The position numbers and the translations under genes are program-made. Under the pieces are notes generated by a model, which saw only the letters and a program-made list of their open reading frames with translations, was not told the DNA's origin and ran no database searches. DNA of 64,000 bases from Erythrophleum ivorense (taxonomy: Eukaryota > Streptophyta > Magnoliopsida > Fabales > Fabaceae): contig JAIUCV010000646.1 of NCBI GenBank assembly GCA_026724425.1, forward strand, positions 124,001 through 188,000. Direction: 5' to 3'. Position 1 is the stretch's first letter. Every line of letters starts with the position of its first letter. This document shows, piece by piece, positions 11,633-22,525 of this stretch.

Positions 11633-12595
11633 TCATTCTGTTTTAGGCTGTTTGTTTTTTTGAGGATGATCAAGATGAGAAGGATGCATAGTATGCCTTG
11701 GTGAAGAAGGTGGAGTATGAATCTGTAAAGGTTTTACAAGAGGCTCTAAAGGTTTTGTCCAGGAGGGTGAAACTTCTTGGTATGAAGAAAAATGAGGTGG
11801 TCTTTGAGGAGAACAGATATTTTTAGGTGGAAGAGGTTGAGTTGAAGGTTGTCTGGGTTGAAGCTGTCTAAACTGGGTTGGACTAAGATAATCTTCTTTC
11901 TTTCTGAAGACTTCATAGTTCATTTTGAAACACTTGGAATAATCAGCTTCTTGTGGGTAAGGTGAATACGGGGGTGATGGATATGGATTATATGAAGACA
12001 CAAAAGGAGAAAGATAGGAATCATAGATACTTTGAGATTGATCTCTAGTTATATCTTTTTCAATATAATCAATTTGAGTTTTTACTTGTCGAAGCTCTTG
12101 TTCCTTCTGTGTAAAAGTTGGTCCCATATATCCATGAGCGATAAAGCCCTTAAGTTCTGCATCCAGAGAAGTAATCTACCTTAGGAGGTGATCATATAAT
12201 TCTTGGATTTGAGAAGACAGTCCATCAAGTCTAGAATTAGTATTAGCTATTTGACTGGAAAGATTCTCCAGGCAAGAATCAATTCTTTGAAGAACTTTAT
12301 TTTGAGCCATAGCATTATGAGTATGCCAATTGAGAACTTCTTCAACTTGTGAGATAGGTCTCATGGCACCATTAGGTGAAAATTCTGTAGGAACAGAATA
12401 CAGCTTGTAAGTAACATTTGTCTCAAGGTTAGTTCTTCTTTCCATAGCAGGAAATTCAAAATCATAGGTTTTTGATGCAGAAGAAAACATCATACATGGA
12501 ATAGGTTGTGTTTGTATGGGAATGATAGGCTCGGGTGCTGGTAGTGGAGAAGGAAGAAGGTCATCATGGCCTAATTCCTTAAGAAGGTTAGACAA
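11633..12595 (-). pseudogene. Pararetroviral polyprotein segment between movement and coat domains
   Basis: Two long open pieces in one reading direction (12,176-12,595 and 11,633-12,127) are separated by a TAG near 12,176. The first has a likely coiled coil (EEVLNWHTHNAMAQNKVLQR, then LENLSSQIANTNSRLDGLSS). The second is Pro/Ser/Tyr-rich and probably disordered (PYPSPPYSPYPQEADYSK). Position and composition fit the variable linker of caulimovirid polyproteins between the movement and coat domains. Confidence 0.7.
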
Positions 12596-12599
12596 GCTT

Positions 12600-12933
12600 T
12601 CTGACTTAGGTCTAAAAGACTTGATACTAACCCATCTGGGTTTTGGTGGGTGGTCATCATCGTCTGAACTGCTATTAGGCTTACGGTGAGAGCAGTAGCC
12701 AGATTTCCAAGATGGTTTAGATAATTGTTTTTTCCAGGGAGAAGCACAAGAATCACAAAGTCTCTAAGCATTATCCTCAGGTCCTTCCTAATGTTCAAAG
12801 TTATCACATCCACAATCAGGGTCACACATAGAAGGATCACAGTTCCAGAGGAAGTGTCTATTGATTTTGTCAACATAAGCATAAGACCCTCAAGATGAAA
12901 CTAGTGAATGGGAATTAGTCCTTTCTTTTGTTC
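12600..12933 (-). pseudogene. Cys-rich C-terminal part of the viral movement-protein region
   Basis: The minus strand reads HFLWNCDPSMCDPDCGCDN, then stops, then LCDSCASPWKKQ. Such Cys-rich tails follow the movement domain in some endogenous caulimovirids. At least three in-frame stops break it. A short near-duplicate of its start is in the mosaic at about 7,370-7,440. Confidence 0.55.
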
Positions 12934-13958
12934 TTAGGTGACCACAGGTGTGATCATCATAGAATGAGTCATTAACCTTGGGGCTGAGGTGGTAGCTTCT
13001 TCAGATTCAGGTCTCTTGAAGGTCGATTTGATAGTTCCATCAGAGAATTTTTCGAGAACAGGGGGAGCAGATGTATGAAACGTTTTTTGTCCACCATGAA
13101 ACTCTTTTTCATAATTAGTAACCCATTCAAGAGGTATCAGTTGAAGTAGATCTTCTCGAGGAATCTTCTTAGGAATCTGAATGATAGTGGTGTTGTCAAG
13201 TCTGTCAGAAACCATATAAAGAACATCATCAGTGGTGTTTGGAAAGTGAAGGTCAATGGAATAGTTCTGCAAACGGTAGATCATCTAGTGATGGAGAGTG
13301 GCTGGAACAACATTAGCAACTTGTTCAGCACTAATAATCTGGACTTGTACTTTTAGCCTGGTTGGAAGAGTGGGATCTGATAACTTTATGTTGAAGTTAG
13401 GAACGATAGTTAGGATCATGCTTCCACCATTTAAAGTGACAAGGGCAACTCCAATCAAAGCATTTTGAAAGGAGGTGTAGGATGTATTAAGAAGGGAAAC
13501 TCGGGTTATAGCAGTAATCCCTTTTTTGCCATGTAAGGTAAGGATCAGTCTGATGGCTCCAAGATGGAGGTAAGAATAGCCTTGACCGATCCAGTAAGAA
13601 ATGAAAGAAGTAGGAATTTCTAAAGTAACATACTATTCAGCTTGGGTTAACTGAAGCCCACACTGATCTAGTTTGGTACCTTAGACTATTTCCTTTATTG
13701 GAGGGTGTCGAAGAGAAAGAAGTCTCTGGATAGATCGAGTAAAGGATTTATTTTGATGATAAAGGTGATAAGGATTAAGAAGAGGGGTAATAGATTATTC
13801 TAGTCTAGATTCTTCTAGGATATAGGTAATTTCTACAAGGTTATCTATCTTATTAGAAGCATGAGATATACAAGAAGAGGGGATAAATCTAGGCATAAAA
13901 AGGGAAAAGGAAAGACAGACGGGTTCTTCGATATCGTTGGTAGAGGGACAGTAGACAT
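12934..13958 (-). pseudogene. Endogenous pararetrovirus movement protein, broken
   Basis: Reads from an ATG at 13,958 on the minus strand (MSTVPLPTISKNPS). Recognisable movement-protein landmarks follow: GQGYSYLHLGAIRLILT near 13,560-13,600, then RLQNYSIDLHFPNTTDDVLY, IIQIPKKIPREDLLQLIPLE and WVTNYEKEF within 12,934-13,284. In plant viruses this product opens plasmodesmata. There are at least a frameshift near 13,850, stops near 13,768 and 13,685, a TAG at 13,633-13,635 (CAG in the copy at 10,142) and a TAG near 13,283. It is a relic; host expression is unlikely but not tested here. Confidence 0.82.
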
Positions 13959-14038
13959 GGTTAGGTATAAGGGGGTGTTTGATATCTTCTTACTTTCTTT
14001 TACTAGCAGATCTAATCTGATTAGCTTACGAATGTGTA

Positions 14039-14051
14039 GGCTCTGATACCA
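14039..14051 (-). other. Pararetroviral tRNA-Met primer binding site
   Basis: TGGTATCAGAGCC on the minus strand, just upstream of the movement-protein start. Caulimovirids prime minus-strand DNA synthesis from initiator tRNA-Met at such a site, which marks the conventional origin of the viral genome map. It confirms the minus orientation of the 10,506-13,958 segment. Confidence 0.8.
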
Positions 14052-14165
14052 TTCCTGGTCCCTGACTCAAGGATCAAATCACATTCTTTTTTCTCCAAGG
14101 TATGGTCCTAATGAAGTACAAAATATGAATAGATCAGGTTTACAATTATTAATTTCGTGTATAAG
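14052..14165 (-). other. Pararetroviral leader remnant
   Basis: Matches the reverse complement of about 8,970-9,015 and parts of 10,020-10,075, so it is viral non-coding sequence next to the PBS. The viral block appears to end near 14,165, where gypsy leader sequence resumes. Confidence 0.55.
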
Positions 14166-14248
14166 CTTGTTGATGGATGAATTGAGTGTGTTTGATGGTG
14201 AAAGTGTTCCCTTGTTCATATTAAAGTTTGTTATGATGTTTCAACAAA

Positions 14249-15520
14249 ATGGTGAACACTAGGAGAGGTCGGCCCTCTAGAAAGGCTCATGTTGATGATA
14301 GAGCCGAGCCTAATAATCCAGTAGCTGAAACCTTACAGTCTATCATGGCTCGCTTGGATCAGCAACAGGCTGTCATTATGCAGTTATAGGAACGGCTTGC
14401 TGAGAGGGACAGTCAAGGCCCTACACCTACTCCTCCTCAGCCACCTCCACACTCAAATCATCCCAAGCATTCAAGGGCAACTCATTCAGACCCACAACCA
14501 CATGCACAGATGGTTGCCCCTCTTCTACCAGCTCAGACACCTCTTATACAACAGCAACCCTCGACCAGAAAGATCATTACTTAATTTAGAAAGTTCGGGC
14601 CTCCCACCTTTGATGGTGAGATGAATTCAGATAAAGCTGAAGCTTGGATTATGTAGTTAGAAAAGATATTTGAGCTGATGGAGTGCACGTTAGAGCAAAA
14701 AGCCAAGATGGCTATATTCCAATTGCAGAAAGAAGCAGACTATTAGTGGAAGGGCACCGAGCCTATTTTGAGGGCGAGAAACTCCCATATTACATGGGAG
14801 GCATTCCTCTAGGTATTCCACAAGAAATACTTCCCCAGTTCAATCAGGGATGAGAAAGAATCAAAGTTCATTCTCCTGAAATAGATAGAGGAGATGTCTG
14901 TAGACTAATATATAGCAAAATTTGTAGAGCTCTCCTGATACTCCTCCTATTTATAGAGACATGATGACAAGAAGTGGAGAGTGGACAGATTAGAGAAAGG
15001 CTTGCACCTTGAGATCAGAGATAGGGTAGTGCCACAAAGAATTAGGCACTTTAAAACCCTTGTTGAAGCATATAGAGTGATAGAGACGAATTTCAGGATG
15101 ATGCAGCCCACCTCTAGTGCTAGACTACCCCTCCCTCAGCCCAAGAGACCTAGAGATAGGTCATAGGCTATAATGACCAATAGGAGAGGTGGCAAAGGCC
15201 AGTGGAGCTAAAAAGGCAAGAGACGGAGGACTCAGTCCAACAGAGGCAGTTTCACACCTATCATATGTCCCCAATGTGGCAAGAACCATGACACCAAACC
15301 TTGTTATGCGGGGCAGAACGTATGCTTTAAGTGTGGTAGGCCAAGACATATGGCTAGGAATTGCACACAGGCTCCTCCATAGATTCCACAGTAGAGGGAG
15401 ATGGCTCCTCCTCCCAGACCTTAGACCCAAGGTAGAGTCTTTACCCTGTCACAGCAGGAGGCTAGCCGGTCCCCGAGTCTGATTCAAGGTACTATTAGAA
15501 TAAATGATTTTTTTATAACT
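14249..15520 (+). pseudogene. Ty3/gypsy gag, riddled with stops
   Basis: From ATG at 14,249 (MVNTRRGRPSRKAHVDD) one reading frame can be followed past the zinc knuckle CFKCGRPRHMARNC (15,323-15,364) without a frameshift, yet with about fourteen in-frame stops, roughly ten of them TAG. The retrotransposon Gag core is recognisable (KFGPPTFDGEMNSDKAEAW; EFL-type KKYFPSSIRDEKESKF; DRLEKGLHLEIRDRV). Gag would form the particle and bind element RNA. The stop pattern suggests long-term methylcytosine decay and not relaxed reading. Confidence 0.85.
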
Positions 15521-15930
15521 GCATTGTTTGATTCGAGTGCTAGCCATTTTTTTATGTCATATGACTGTGCTAGGAGGTTAGGTTTGAGTATGCATACACT
15601 TTCATATGATTTGCATATATTCACCCCCATAGAAAATCCAGCCATTACCTCCCATACTTGCTTGAATTATGTGATCCAGTTTAATCACTACCTTACCACC
15701 CTTGATTTGATTTGTTGCCCCTTGTTGATATTGATGTGATTATTGGCATGAACTGGATGTCTTCAAATAATGCCACACTAGATTGTAGCTATAGATGTAT
15801 TACTTTACTTAAGTATGGGACTGTGCCTAGTATGAGGACTGAGTTATCTATCATGACCACCTCATAGGCTAAGAAATCTCTAGGGCATGGTTGTTAGGGA
15901 TATCTAGTTTTCTTTTCAGTTTAGGCTGAG
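15521..15930 (+). pseudogene. Ty3/gypsy aspartic protease, broken
   Basis: Same frame as gag. FDSSASHFFMSYDCARRLGL carries the retropepsin Asp-Ser motif with Gly replaced by Ser (family DSGA/DSGAT). A shift near 15,720 precedes the DVIIGMNWM flap region. Confidence 0.75.
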
Positions 15931-16700
15931 GTGGAAAAGGGTATAGATGAGATTCCTGTAGTGAGGGAGTTCCCAAAGGTATTCCCTAAAGAGATTAACA
16001 GACTACCCCCAGAGAGAGAAGTAGAATTCCTTATAGACATTATACCTGGGACAGATCCAGTGTCTAAGGCCCCATACTGGATGGCTCCCACCAAGCTAGT
16101 GAGCTTAAGAAACAAATAGAAGAGCTCTTAGAGAAGGGTTTTATCAGACCAAGTGTCTCGCTGTGGGGAGCTCCAATTTTATTCGTAAAAAAGAAAAACG
16201 GGAGCCTTAGATTATGTATATATTACCAGGAACTCAATAAGATCACCATCAAGAATAAGTACCCTCTCCCTCGTATAGATGACCTCCTAGATCAGTTAGT
16301 AGGAGCGTCAATATTTTCTAAGATAGACCTCAGGTCGGGATATCACCAGCTTAGAATAAAGGCTAAAGATATTCCATAATAGCTTTTAGAATTAGAAAGG
16401 GGCACTCTGAGTTTTAGTTATGCCCTTCGGGTTGACGAATGCACTCGCAGTATTCATGGATTATATGACCAAAGTGTTCAGGCCATATCTAGATAGATTT
16501 ATAGTTGTCTTCATAGATGACATTCTCATCTACTCAAAAAGTATAGACGAACATAAGCAGCACCTAAGATTAGCCTTGGAGATCCTAAGAGAGAGACAAT
16601 TGTATGTAAAATTAGCAAATTTGAGTTTTGGCTTACTGAAGTCCAATTTCTAGGTCATATCATCTCCCAGACAGGGGTTGCAGTAGATCCCCATAAGGTA
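15931..16700 (+). pseudogene. Ty3/gypsy reverse transcriptase, broken
   Basis: Motifs in order across several frames: REFPKVFPKEI and PPEREVEFLIDIIPGT; NKITIKNKYPLPRIDDLLDQ; FSKIDLRSGYHQLRIKAKDI; MPFGLTNA (16,420); and VVFIDDILIYSKS with the catalytic DD pair retained. Frameshifts near 16,100 and 16,380 and stops destroy it. It would copy element RNA to DNA. Confidence 0.88.
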
Positions 16701-17363
16701 GATGCAATGTTATAGTGGGAGAGACCTAGGACAGTGACAAAGATTAGGAGCTTCCTAGGTTTAGCAAGTTATTATGGAGGTTCATTCAAGGCTTTTCCCA
16801 AATAGTGATGCCACTGACCTGGCTTACTAGAAAGAATGTGCCATTTGTATGGAATGAGAAATGTGAGAATGGTTTTCAAGAATTGAAGCACAAGCTGACC
16901 ATGGCCCCAGTATTAGTACTCCCTGACCCTAGAGAGACTTTTGTAGTCTTAAGTGATGCCTCTAAGAAAGGGTTAAGATGTGTGCTTATGCAAAAAGGCT
17001 GAGTGGTAGCTTATACTTCTAGATAGTTAAAACCCTATGAGGAAAACTAGCCTACACACGACCTAGAATTAGTCGCAGTGGTGTTTGCTTTGAAAATATG
17101 GAGACACTACTTATACAGGGCAGCTATAGAAATTTATAGCGACCATAAGAGCCTTAAATACTTGTTCGAATAAAAAGAATTGAATATGAGATAGCGAAAT
17201 GGTTAGAATTTTTGAAAGACTATGATTTCACACTGAAATACCATCCTGGTAAGGCTAATGTGATAGCTGATACCCTAAGTAGAAAGTCCATACACATGGC
17301 CTGTAATACCTTAGTTCATAACACTTTTCCTACTACAATTACCTTATATAAAACTTAGATGAG
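16701..17363 (+). pseudogene. Ty3/gypsy RNase H, broken and followed by truncation
   Basis: PVLVLPDPRETFVVLSDASK (near 16,905-16,965) and DFTLKYHPGKANVIADTLSR (near 17,225-17,280) are the RNase H landmarks. The sequence fades at about 17,363 before any integrase or chromodomain, so the element has lost its 3' half. What follows is a different, minus-strand LTR. Confidence 0.8.
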
Positions 17364-19360
17364 TCAACAAAAAGCCTGAACTGATAAACATTTTTCCTTT
17401 CAAAAACTTCCTCATATAATTTCACTATTCATTTAGTCATTTCCAAATTCTTATCTAATTTTGAAAATACATAATTAATTATAGAAACATCGTATAAGGT
17501 CAATTTAGGGCTCTACTTTAAGCTCTCTAAGCTCTTTACAAAGGAAAAATACTTACGTAGCGGAGCACATATAAATTCATATAAAATTGCCCCTACGACA
17601 AACTGGGCAATTTTACTTGCCTTTATATAGGCACAGGCATTCTTGCATCTTATGCACGATAGTCATACTCTTTTTACTTCAGGATTGGATACATACATGG
17701 CTTTTCATTTCATACCTGAGTACCTTACAGTGTCATAATATAACTCATACACGCAGTAATATAAAATATTTAATTACATGACAAAATGTAGTACATAAAA
17801 GTAAGGTCCTCGATTTATGTCTCCACATTCTTTGCTCTTTCTTTGCTTGAGCTTGGACCTAGCATGGGTTATATTTGGGGTGAGATTATGAAATCTCAGT
17901 AGTAGTAAACTAATCTCATTCACAAGCAAGCATGTAAGTACATAACATGATGCCAGTCAAGATGCCACATATCACATAGCAATACAAGGAATTTCATACA
18001 AGGCCAAGCACAATCTAAACATACATGTCTCATCTTATAGCATAAATAACAACTTGATATAGCATAACACTCATCATTATACAAACATACAAGCTTAAAG
18101 AAAGAGAGAGGAAAACTACTACCTTAGCAAACGCTACTCCTCAATCCTTGGGACTTGGTTTACTTGCTTTTGGAGTTCCCAAAATAACATCAAACCCTAT
18201 AATCAAAATGATAATTCATTACAATCAACACATAACCCTTAACTTCTAAAATAGGATGACCCTTTTTAAACTTAACGGGACCATTGGAATTGGAAAAATC
18301 CAACTCCTTCCCTTCCCATTCACTATGGCCGAATAGTATGCATTTCTTGGCTAAAATTTAGGAATTTTATCCCATGAGCTTTGGGGGCTTTCCCATAGGT
18401 ATTCCTAGCTAAAAACACCCTTTTGAATCCATAGGAATTGATAAAATCATCAAATTCTAGCCCCAACATCACGTTTTGGTCATCACATAATCTAGCTCTG
18501 TTTTAGGCTCAAAGTGCATTTCTTTGCTTCTAAAAATTCCATAACCTTTTCCTTTATGTTTTAGAACTTGAAATTTGGTATACATGACTTTAAGACATTA
18601 AGAAAACACCATAAAAATTTTGGAAAAATTCGGACAGCATCTCCCTATGCTTTCTATTTTCCCAAAAATTACAGTTTTTGTGTTTTCCAAAGTCTCAGCA
18701 CATAACAACAATAACTAAGCTCATATGGCCTTCATGTTCAACATATAAACTTCATTTCAAGGTCTTCATATTCAACATATAAACTCCATTTCTAATGATT
18801 CATATGCTGTCCAAAAATAACTCATAGCTAGGGTTTAACAAAACTAGCTTAAAGCATATGATTTATAAGTATAAGATGGAGAAAACTTACTCTTTAAGCT
18901 TAAACCTTGTTTCCTTTGCTTTTCTCACACTAAAATCCTTTCTCTTCCAACTTAGAGCAACATTTCACCTTGAACAAAAGATGAATATGCAGCTGCCCTT
19001 TGGAGGAAACGGTTGGAGGATGGAGAAGATGAAGAAATTTGGTGAAGAATGGTGGTAGTTTTGCTTGGTTTCACTTCATCTTCCACTTTTTCTCCCTCTC
19101 TCTCTCTCTCTTCACGTTTTTATTTCTTTCTTCCTTGTGTGTGGCTTGAAAATGGTGGAATGGAGGTGAAGAAGATGAATCTAATGAAGTTAAATGATCA
19201 TACTAAATTTGGACCCTTGGATCAACCTTTTCAAGATTAAATCTTAACCTTCCATTTCTTTTTTTCTTTTGATTTTCTAATTTCATAACTAAATATCTTC
19301 TTCCAAAAATTCTTGGCCACACACTTGGAAGCCTCGCCTTAGCCCTTAAGTTATGGAGAG

Positions 19361-19440
19361 TAACCATGGTTAATTTCTTAACTCAACCATGGTCAACTTT
19401 TAATTCAACCATAGTTAGTTTCTAACTTAACCATGGTTAA
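19361..19440. repeat. Four CCATGG-centred palindromes at 22-23 bp spacing
   Basis: TAACCATGGTTA (19,361), CAACCATGGTCA (19,384), CAACCATAGTTA (near 19,406) and TTAACCATGGTTAA (near 19,429). Their hexamer cores start at 19,364, 19,387, 19,409 and 19,431. They lie upstream of the minus-strand LTR TATA box numbering, in the U3/R zone, and resemble a regulatory array. Confidence 0.75.
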
Positions 19441-19486
19441 TTCTTTAAAATAACTAAAATCTTTTTCTTCTTTTCCTTTCATTCTA

Positions 19487-19494
19487 TATTTATA
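19487..19494 (-). promoter_or_regulatory. LTR TATA box
   Basis: TATAAATA on the minus strand, about 82 bases from the proposed LTR start at 19,576. Probably the promoter of that LTR. Confidence 0.4.
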
Positions 19495-19576
19495 TTTGGG
19501 TTTCATCTTCTCTAAAACCCTAATCATATCTTCTCTTCTCTTATTGGGCCTTTAGAATCAACTATTGGGCCTTACA

Positions 19577-20201
19577 GCAGTCTAAAAATCAGTGTCTGAG
19601 CTCAATTAAGGTTTTACGGTACAATGCATACCTTTAGACTTTCTAAAATTTATGAATATTATTTCCTCTACTTTCTGGGTATATTAAGCTTCAAACATGG
19701 GTTAGGGGCCCTTAAGCTCAATCCTCATAAATTTCAGTGTCAATCGGATACTCGGGTCTATAGGTGTAATTTTTACCGTTCTATATTATGATTGTGCTAT
19801 AAACTTTTCATTTACTACAATTCTATCCCTGAAACTCCTTGAAGGTTTCTTAGCCCTTTAGCTATTTTTATTTCTATAGTTCTTACAACTTCTTTTTTTT
19901 ATTTTGCTCATAACTACTGATCGGGATAACCAGATCCCGGATCGGATCTCGCCCGGCCATTCGGACAACTTGGTATCATTGGACCCATCTCATCAAACTG
20001 AGTTTAACTGTGGGTCACGGATTTCTAAGATTTTTGCCCAATTTTTTGATATTCGTGCTTAAAGCCATGAATAGAGGGTGAAACTAGGGTTCCCTGAACT
20101 TTAGGGCAATTTATACATTTTGCCCAGCATATAACTTTTCTTTGCATTTTAGTCCCTGGCTCCTTCATACTTGACTTTGGAGGCTCTTTGGGACCTTTTT
20201 T
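19577..20201. other. Repetitive non-coding sequence, LTR-like
   Basis: No gene is seen. A GC-richer patch (19,918-20,035, GATCGGGATAACCAGATCCC onwards) resembles plant gypsy LTR U3 regions, but I cannot delimit it. It ends exactly where homology with the 26,897-27,645 LTR begins. Confidence 0.3.
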
Positions 20202-20951
20202 TATCTCTTTGTTCAGCTACTGTCCATGCTTCCTTCCACGTAAACTCAAGCTCACTTCTGCATGCTTCTTACATGTTATCCATGAATCATGCAAGCTTAA
20301 GCTACTTCAACGTTAAAACCAAGCTCTTTCACTCCACAACAACTCATGCTTCCTCCTCTGTTTTCTGCATGAGTGTGAGTTCACGTGAGCTTCAGCATGG
20401 TTTCCACGTTGTTTCCTTCTTGCTTCTCTTTCGTTTGTTGCTCCAAATATTTTCCATACAGTTTCTCTTCACACAGCTGCCTCTTTCTCCTTCCTTCTGC
20501 TCCAGCCACATTGCTTCTTCATTCCATGTAAGAACCTTGCTAATCATGTAGTCTTTGTGTGACTCATTTGCTACGTGGAAGTGCTTCTATTTGGTGGAAT
20601 GGATGAGAGCTTCGCTAGGAATGAATGTAAGGAGCTGCCTCTTCACATGCTTGGCTTGATGGTTGGTTAAAAGAACTTGAGGAAGCCCATGTAAGATGTG
20701 AAAGAATAAATCTGCTTCCTTTTACATCAAAAGCCCTTAGTCAAAATAAACAAAGTCATTGGCCTATGGAATACAATTCTCATCTAGGAAATAGAATACC
20801 ATTAAAATGTCCAAGTTATTCACTAAAATTTCAAAAGATAATATTTTATTTCCTAATCCAAATAATATTCACTAAAGCTCAAAACATCATCAATTCATTA
20901 ACAAAAATCCATAATTAATGAGTAAAAATATAGAGAATATTTGAGTTATCA
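20202..20951 (-). mobile_element. Truncated 3' LTR of the large non-autonomous element
   Basis: Nearly identical to 26,897-27,645; I see about ten differences over 750 bases. It ends GAGTTATCA at 20,951, next to a polypurine tract. The partner LTR is about 2.7 kb, so roughly 1.95 kb of this copy has been lost on the left. Confidence 0.88.
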
Positions 20952-20966
20952 AATTCCCCCACACTT
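20952..20966 (-). other. Polypurine tract
   Basis: AAGTGTGGGGGAATT on the minus strand, directly abutting the 3' LTR start TGATAACTC. It is the expected plus-strand DNA priming site and fixes the minus orientation. A close second copy lies at about 22,262-22,281. Confidence 0.75.
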
Positions 20967-22525
20967 AAATATTTGCACTCTTGGGCAAAGCTCAAAATTC
21001 AAGATAAAAGAATGAATTGAAACACCCGGCTAGTAGAATGGCAAGCGAAAAATGAAAATGGAAAAGAGAGTGTAAAAACCACAAGCTAGAGAATGATCAC
21101 ATCTTTTCATCACTTCAACAGTCAAAGCTAACTTCACTTGCATCAAGAATTAAGCTCCATGGCAATTTCTTTTGAAAAGAATGAATTAAAATGTATAGCC
21201 CCTCTCATGGATTAGTGTTTACTCTCAACTCTCAAATGGTCAAGGTATGTATATCACTCAAGTTCCACCTATCAAAACCTCACTACCATAAGCTTGTCTA
21301 ACTTCTAAATCTCCACCACCCATGCTAAATGCAAAACACAAATCAAGAGGACTTTATTTAGGGTTGTAATGGGGCTAAGGAGATGAAATAAATGGATGAC
21401 TAAAACAAGGGGATAACAACTAACAAATAGAATACCTTAAAGATCTCAAGAGCAATAAATTGAGACTTAGGATAAGGAAAATGTGCAATTTGAAGGCCTT
21501 CCTTTCATACAAGCAACTATTCAGAATACTTCTTTCTTTGGTTTTCAACTGCTTTTTCTCTCCCCTTTTTTTTTCTAGTGCTTTTTTTTTCTTTTTTCTT
21601 TTTCATTGCTTTCTTGCCCCTTTTTTTTCTATCTCTTCTTTTCTTTGCATTTTTTTTCAAGACAAATTCCTCAACTTTTAATAACCATGGCCTAACTTAA
21701 TGTAAGACATACATTCTCTTATCCCAATTAGATGTAATGCTCCTTAAAATCCCTAAAGCATCCTAAAACAAGGTGGAGAACATTTTTTATGGCTATGGCT
21801 ATCAAGAAAATGAAATCAGGGTTTGAATTGGCTAAAACAATGGATAAAGATGCATGTAGGTTGGCTTTTTGGCTATGTAGCTACAAAAAGAAAGAAATGC
21901 CTTATCATTTTCATGCATGCAAGTGCAAATGTAGTCTCAACAAAGAATCAAGACAAGTTCTAGAGTGAAAACAGTGATAGGTGAATACACACTAGAAATG
22001 AACAATTGAAGCTCAAATTCTCACCAGCTAATGGCTATCAAACAATTCATTGAAATCAAATTCATTGCCACTTCACTTGAATTAAGACACAAGATCTATT
22101 ACTTATCATGTCTAAGTGAATCCAAGCTATAATCATCTCAACTTACAATTTTTCATAGGAAAACTGAGAGGAATCATGCTATTTTGTTCAAAAATTTTCT
22201 AAAAAAGAATTTTCAAATTTTTTTTTTTTCAAAACGAGGACAAGATAGAATAGAATGACATAACTCTCCCCCCCACACTTAAATATTGCATTGTCCTCAA
22301 TGCCATCACACAATCCAATAAATACATAAACAGCACAATATAAAGAGAGTAAAAAGAGAGTGTACGACGGGATGAACTTGAATCGAAGATCTCAAGGTAG
22401 GCTCAGATTTCCATGTAGCTGGTTAGCAACCTTTTATTGCCTACAAAATAAAGACAAAAACTGTAATGCAAAAAAGAAAAAAGAAAACTACATCCTAAAC
22501 TAAATAGAACTATATTAAATATTAA
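20967..22525 (-). mobile_element. Non-coding 3' internal region of the large element
   Basis: AT-rich with long pyrimidine runs on the plus strand (21,545-21,660). A second polypurine-like tract with the neighbouring word CCACACTTAAATATTGCA sits near 22,262-22,289. No reverse transcriptase or integrase domain was seen here, so the element depends on others for movement. Confidence 0.55.

Larger units (their letters stand above)
17370..19576 (-). mobile_element. Separate LTR (about 2.2 kb) in minus orientation
   Basis: The minus-strand start TGTAAGGCCCAATAG is at 19,576. The TATA box is at 19,487-19,494, a pyrimidine-rich leader on the plus strand includes (TC)n at 19,091-19,112, and the hairpin TGAGATT-ATGA-AATCTCA is at 17,881-17,898. 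The left edge near 17,370 is approximate and no clear TSD was found, so it may be truncated where it meets the gypsy remnant. No coding sequence. Confidence 0.5.
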
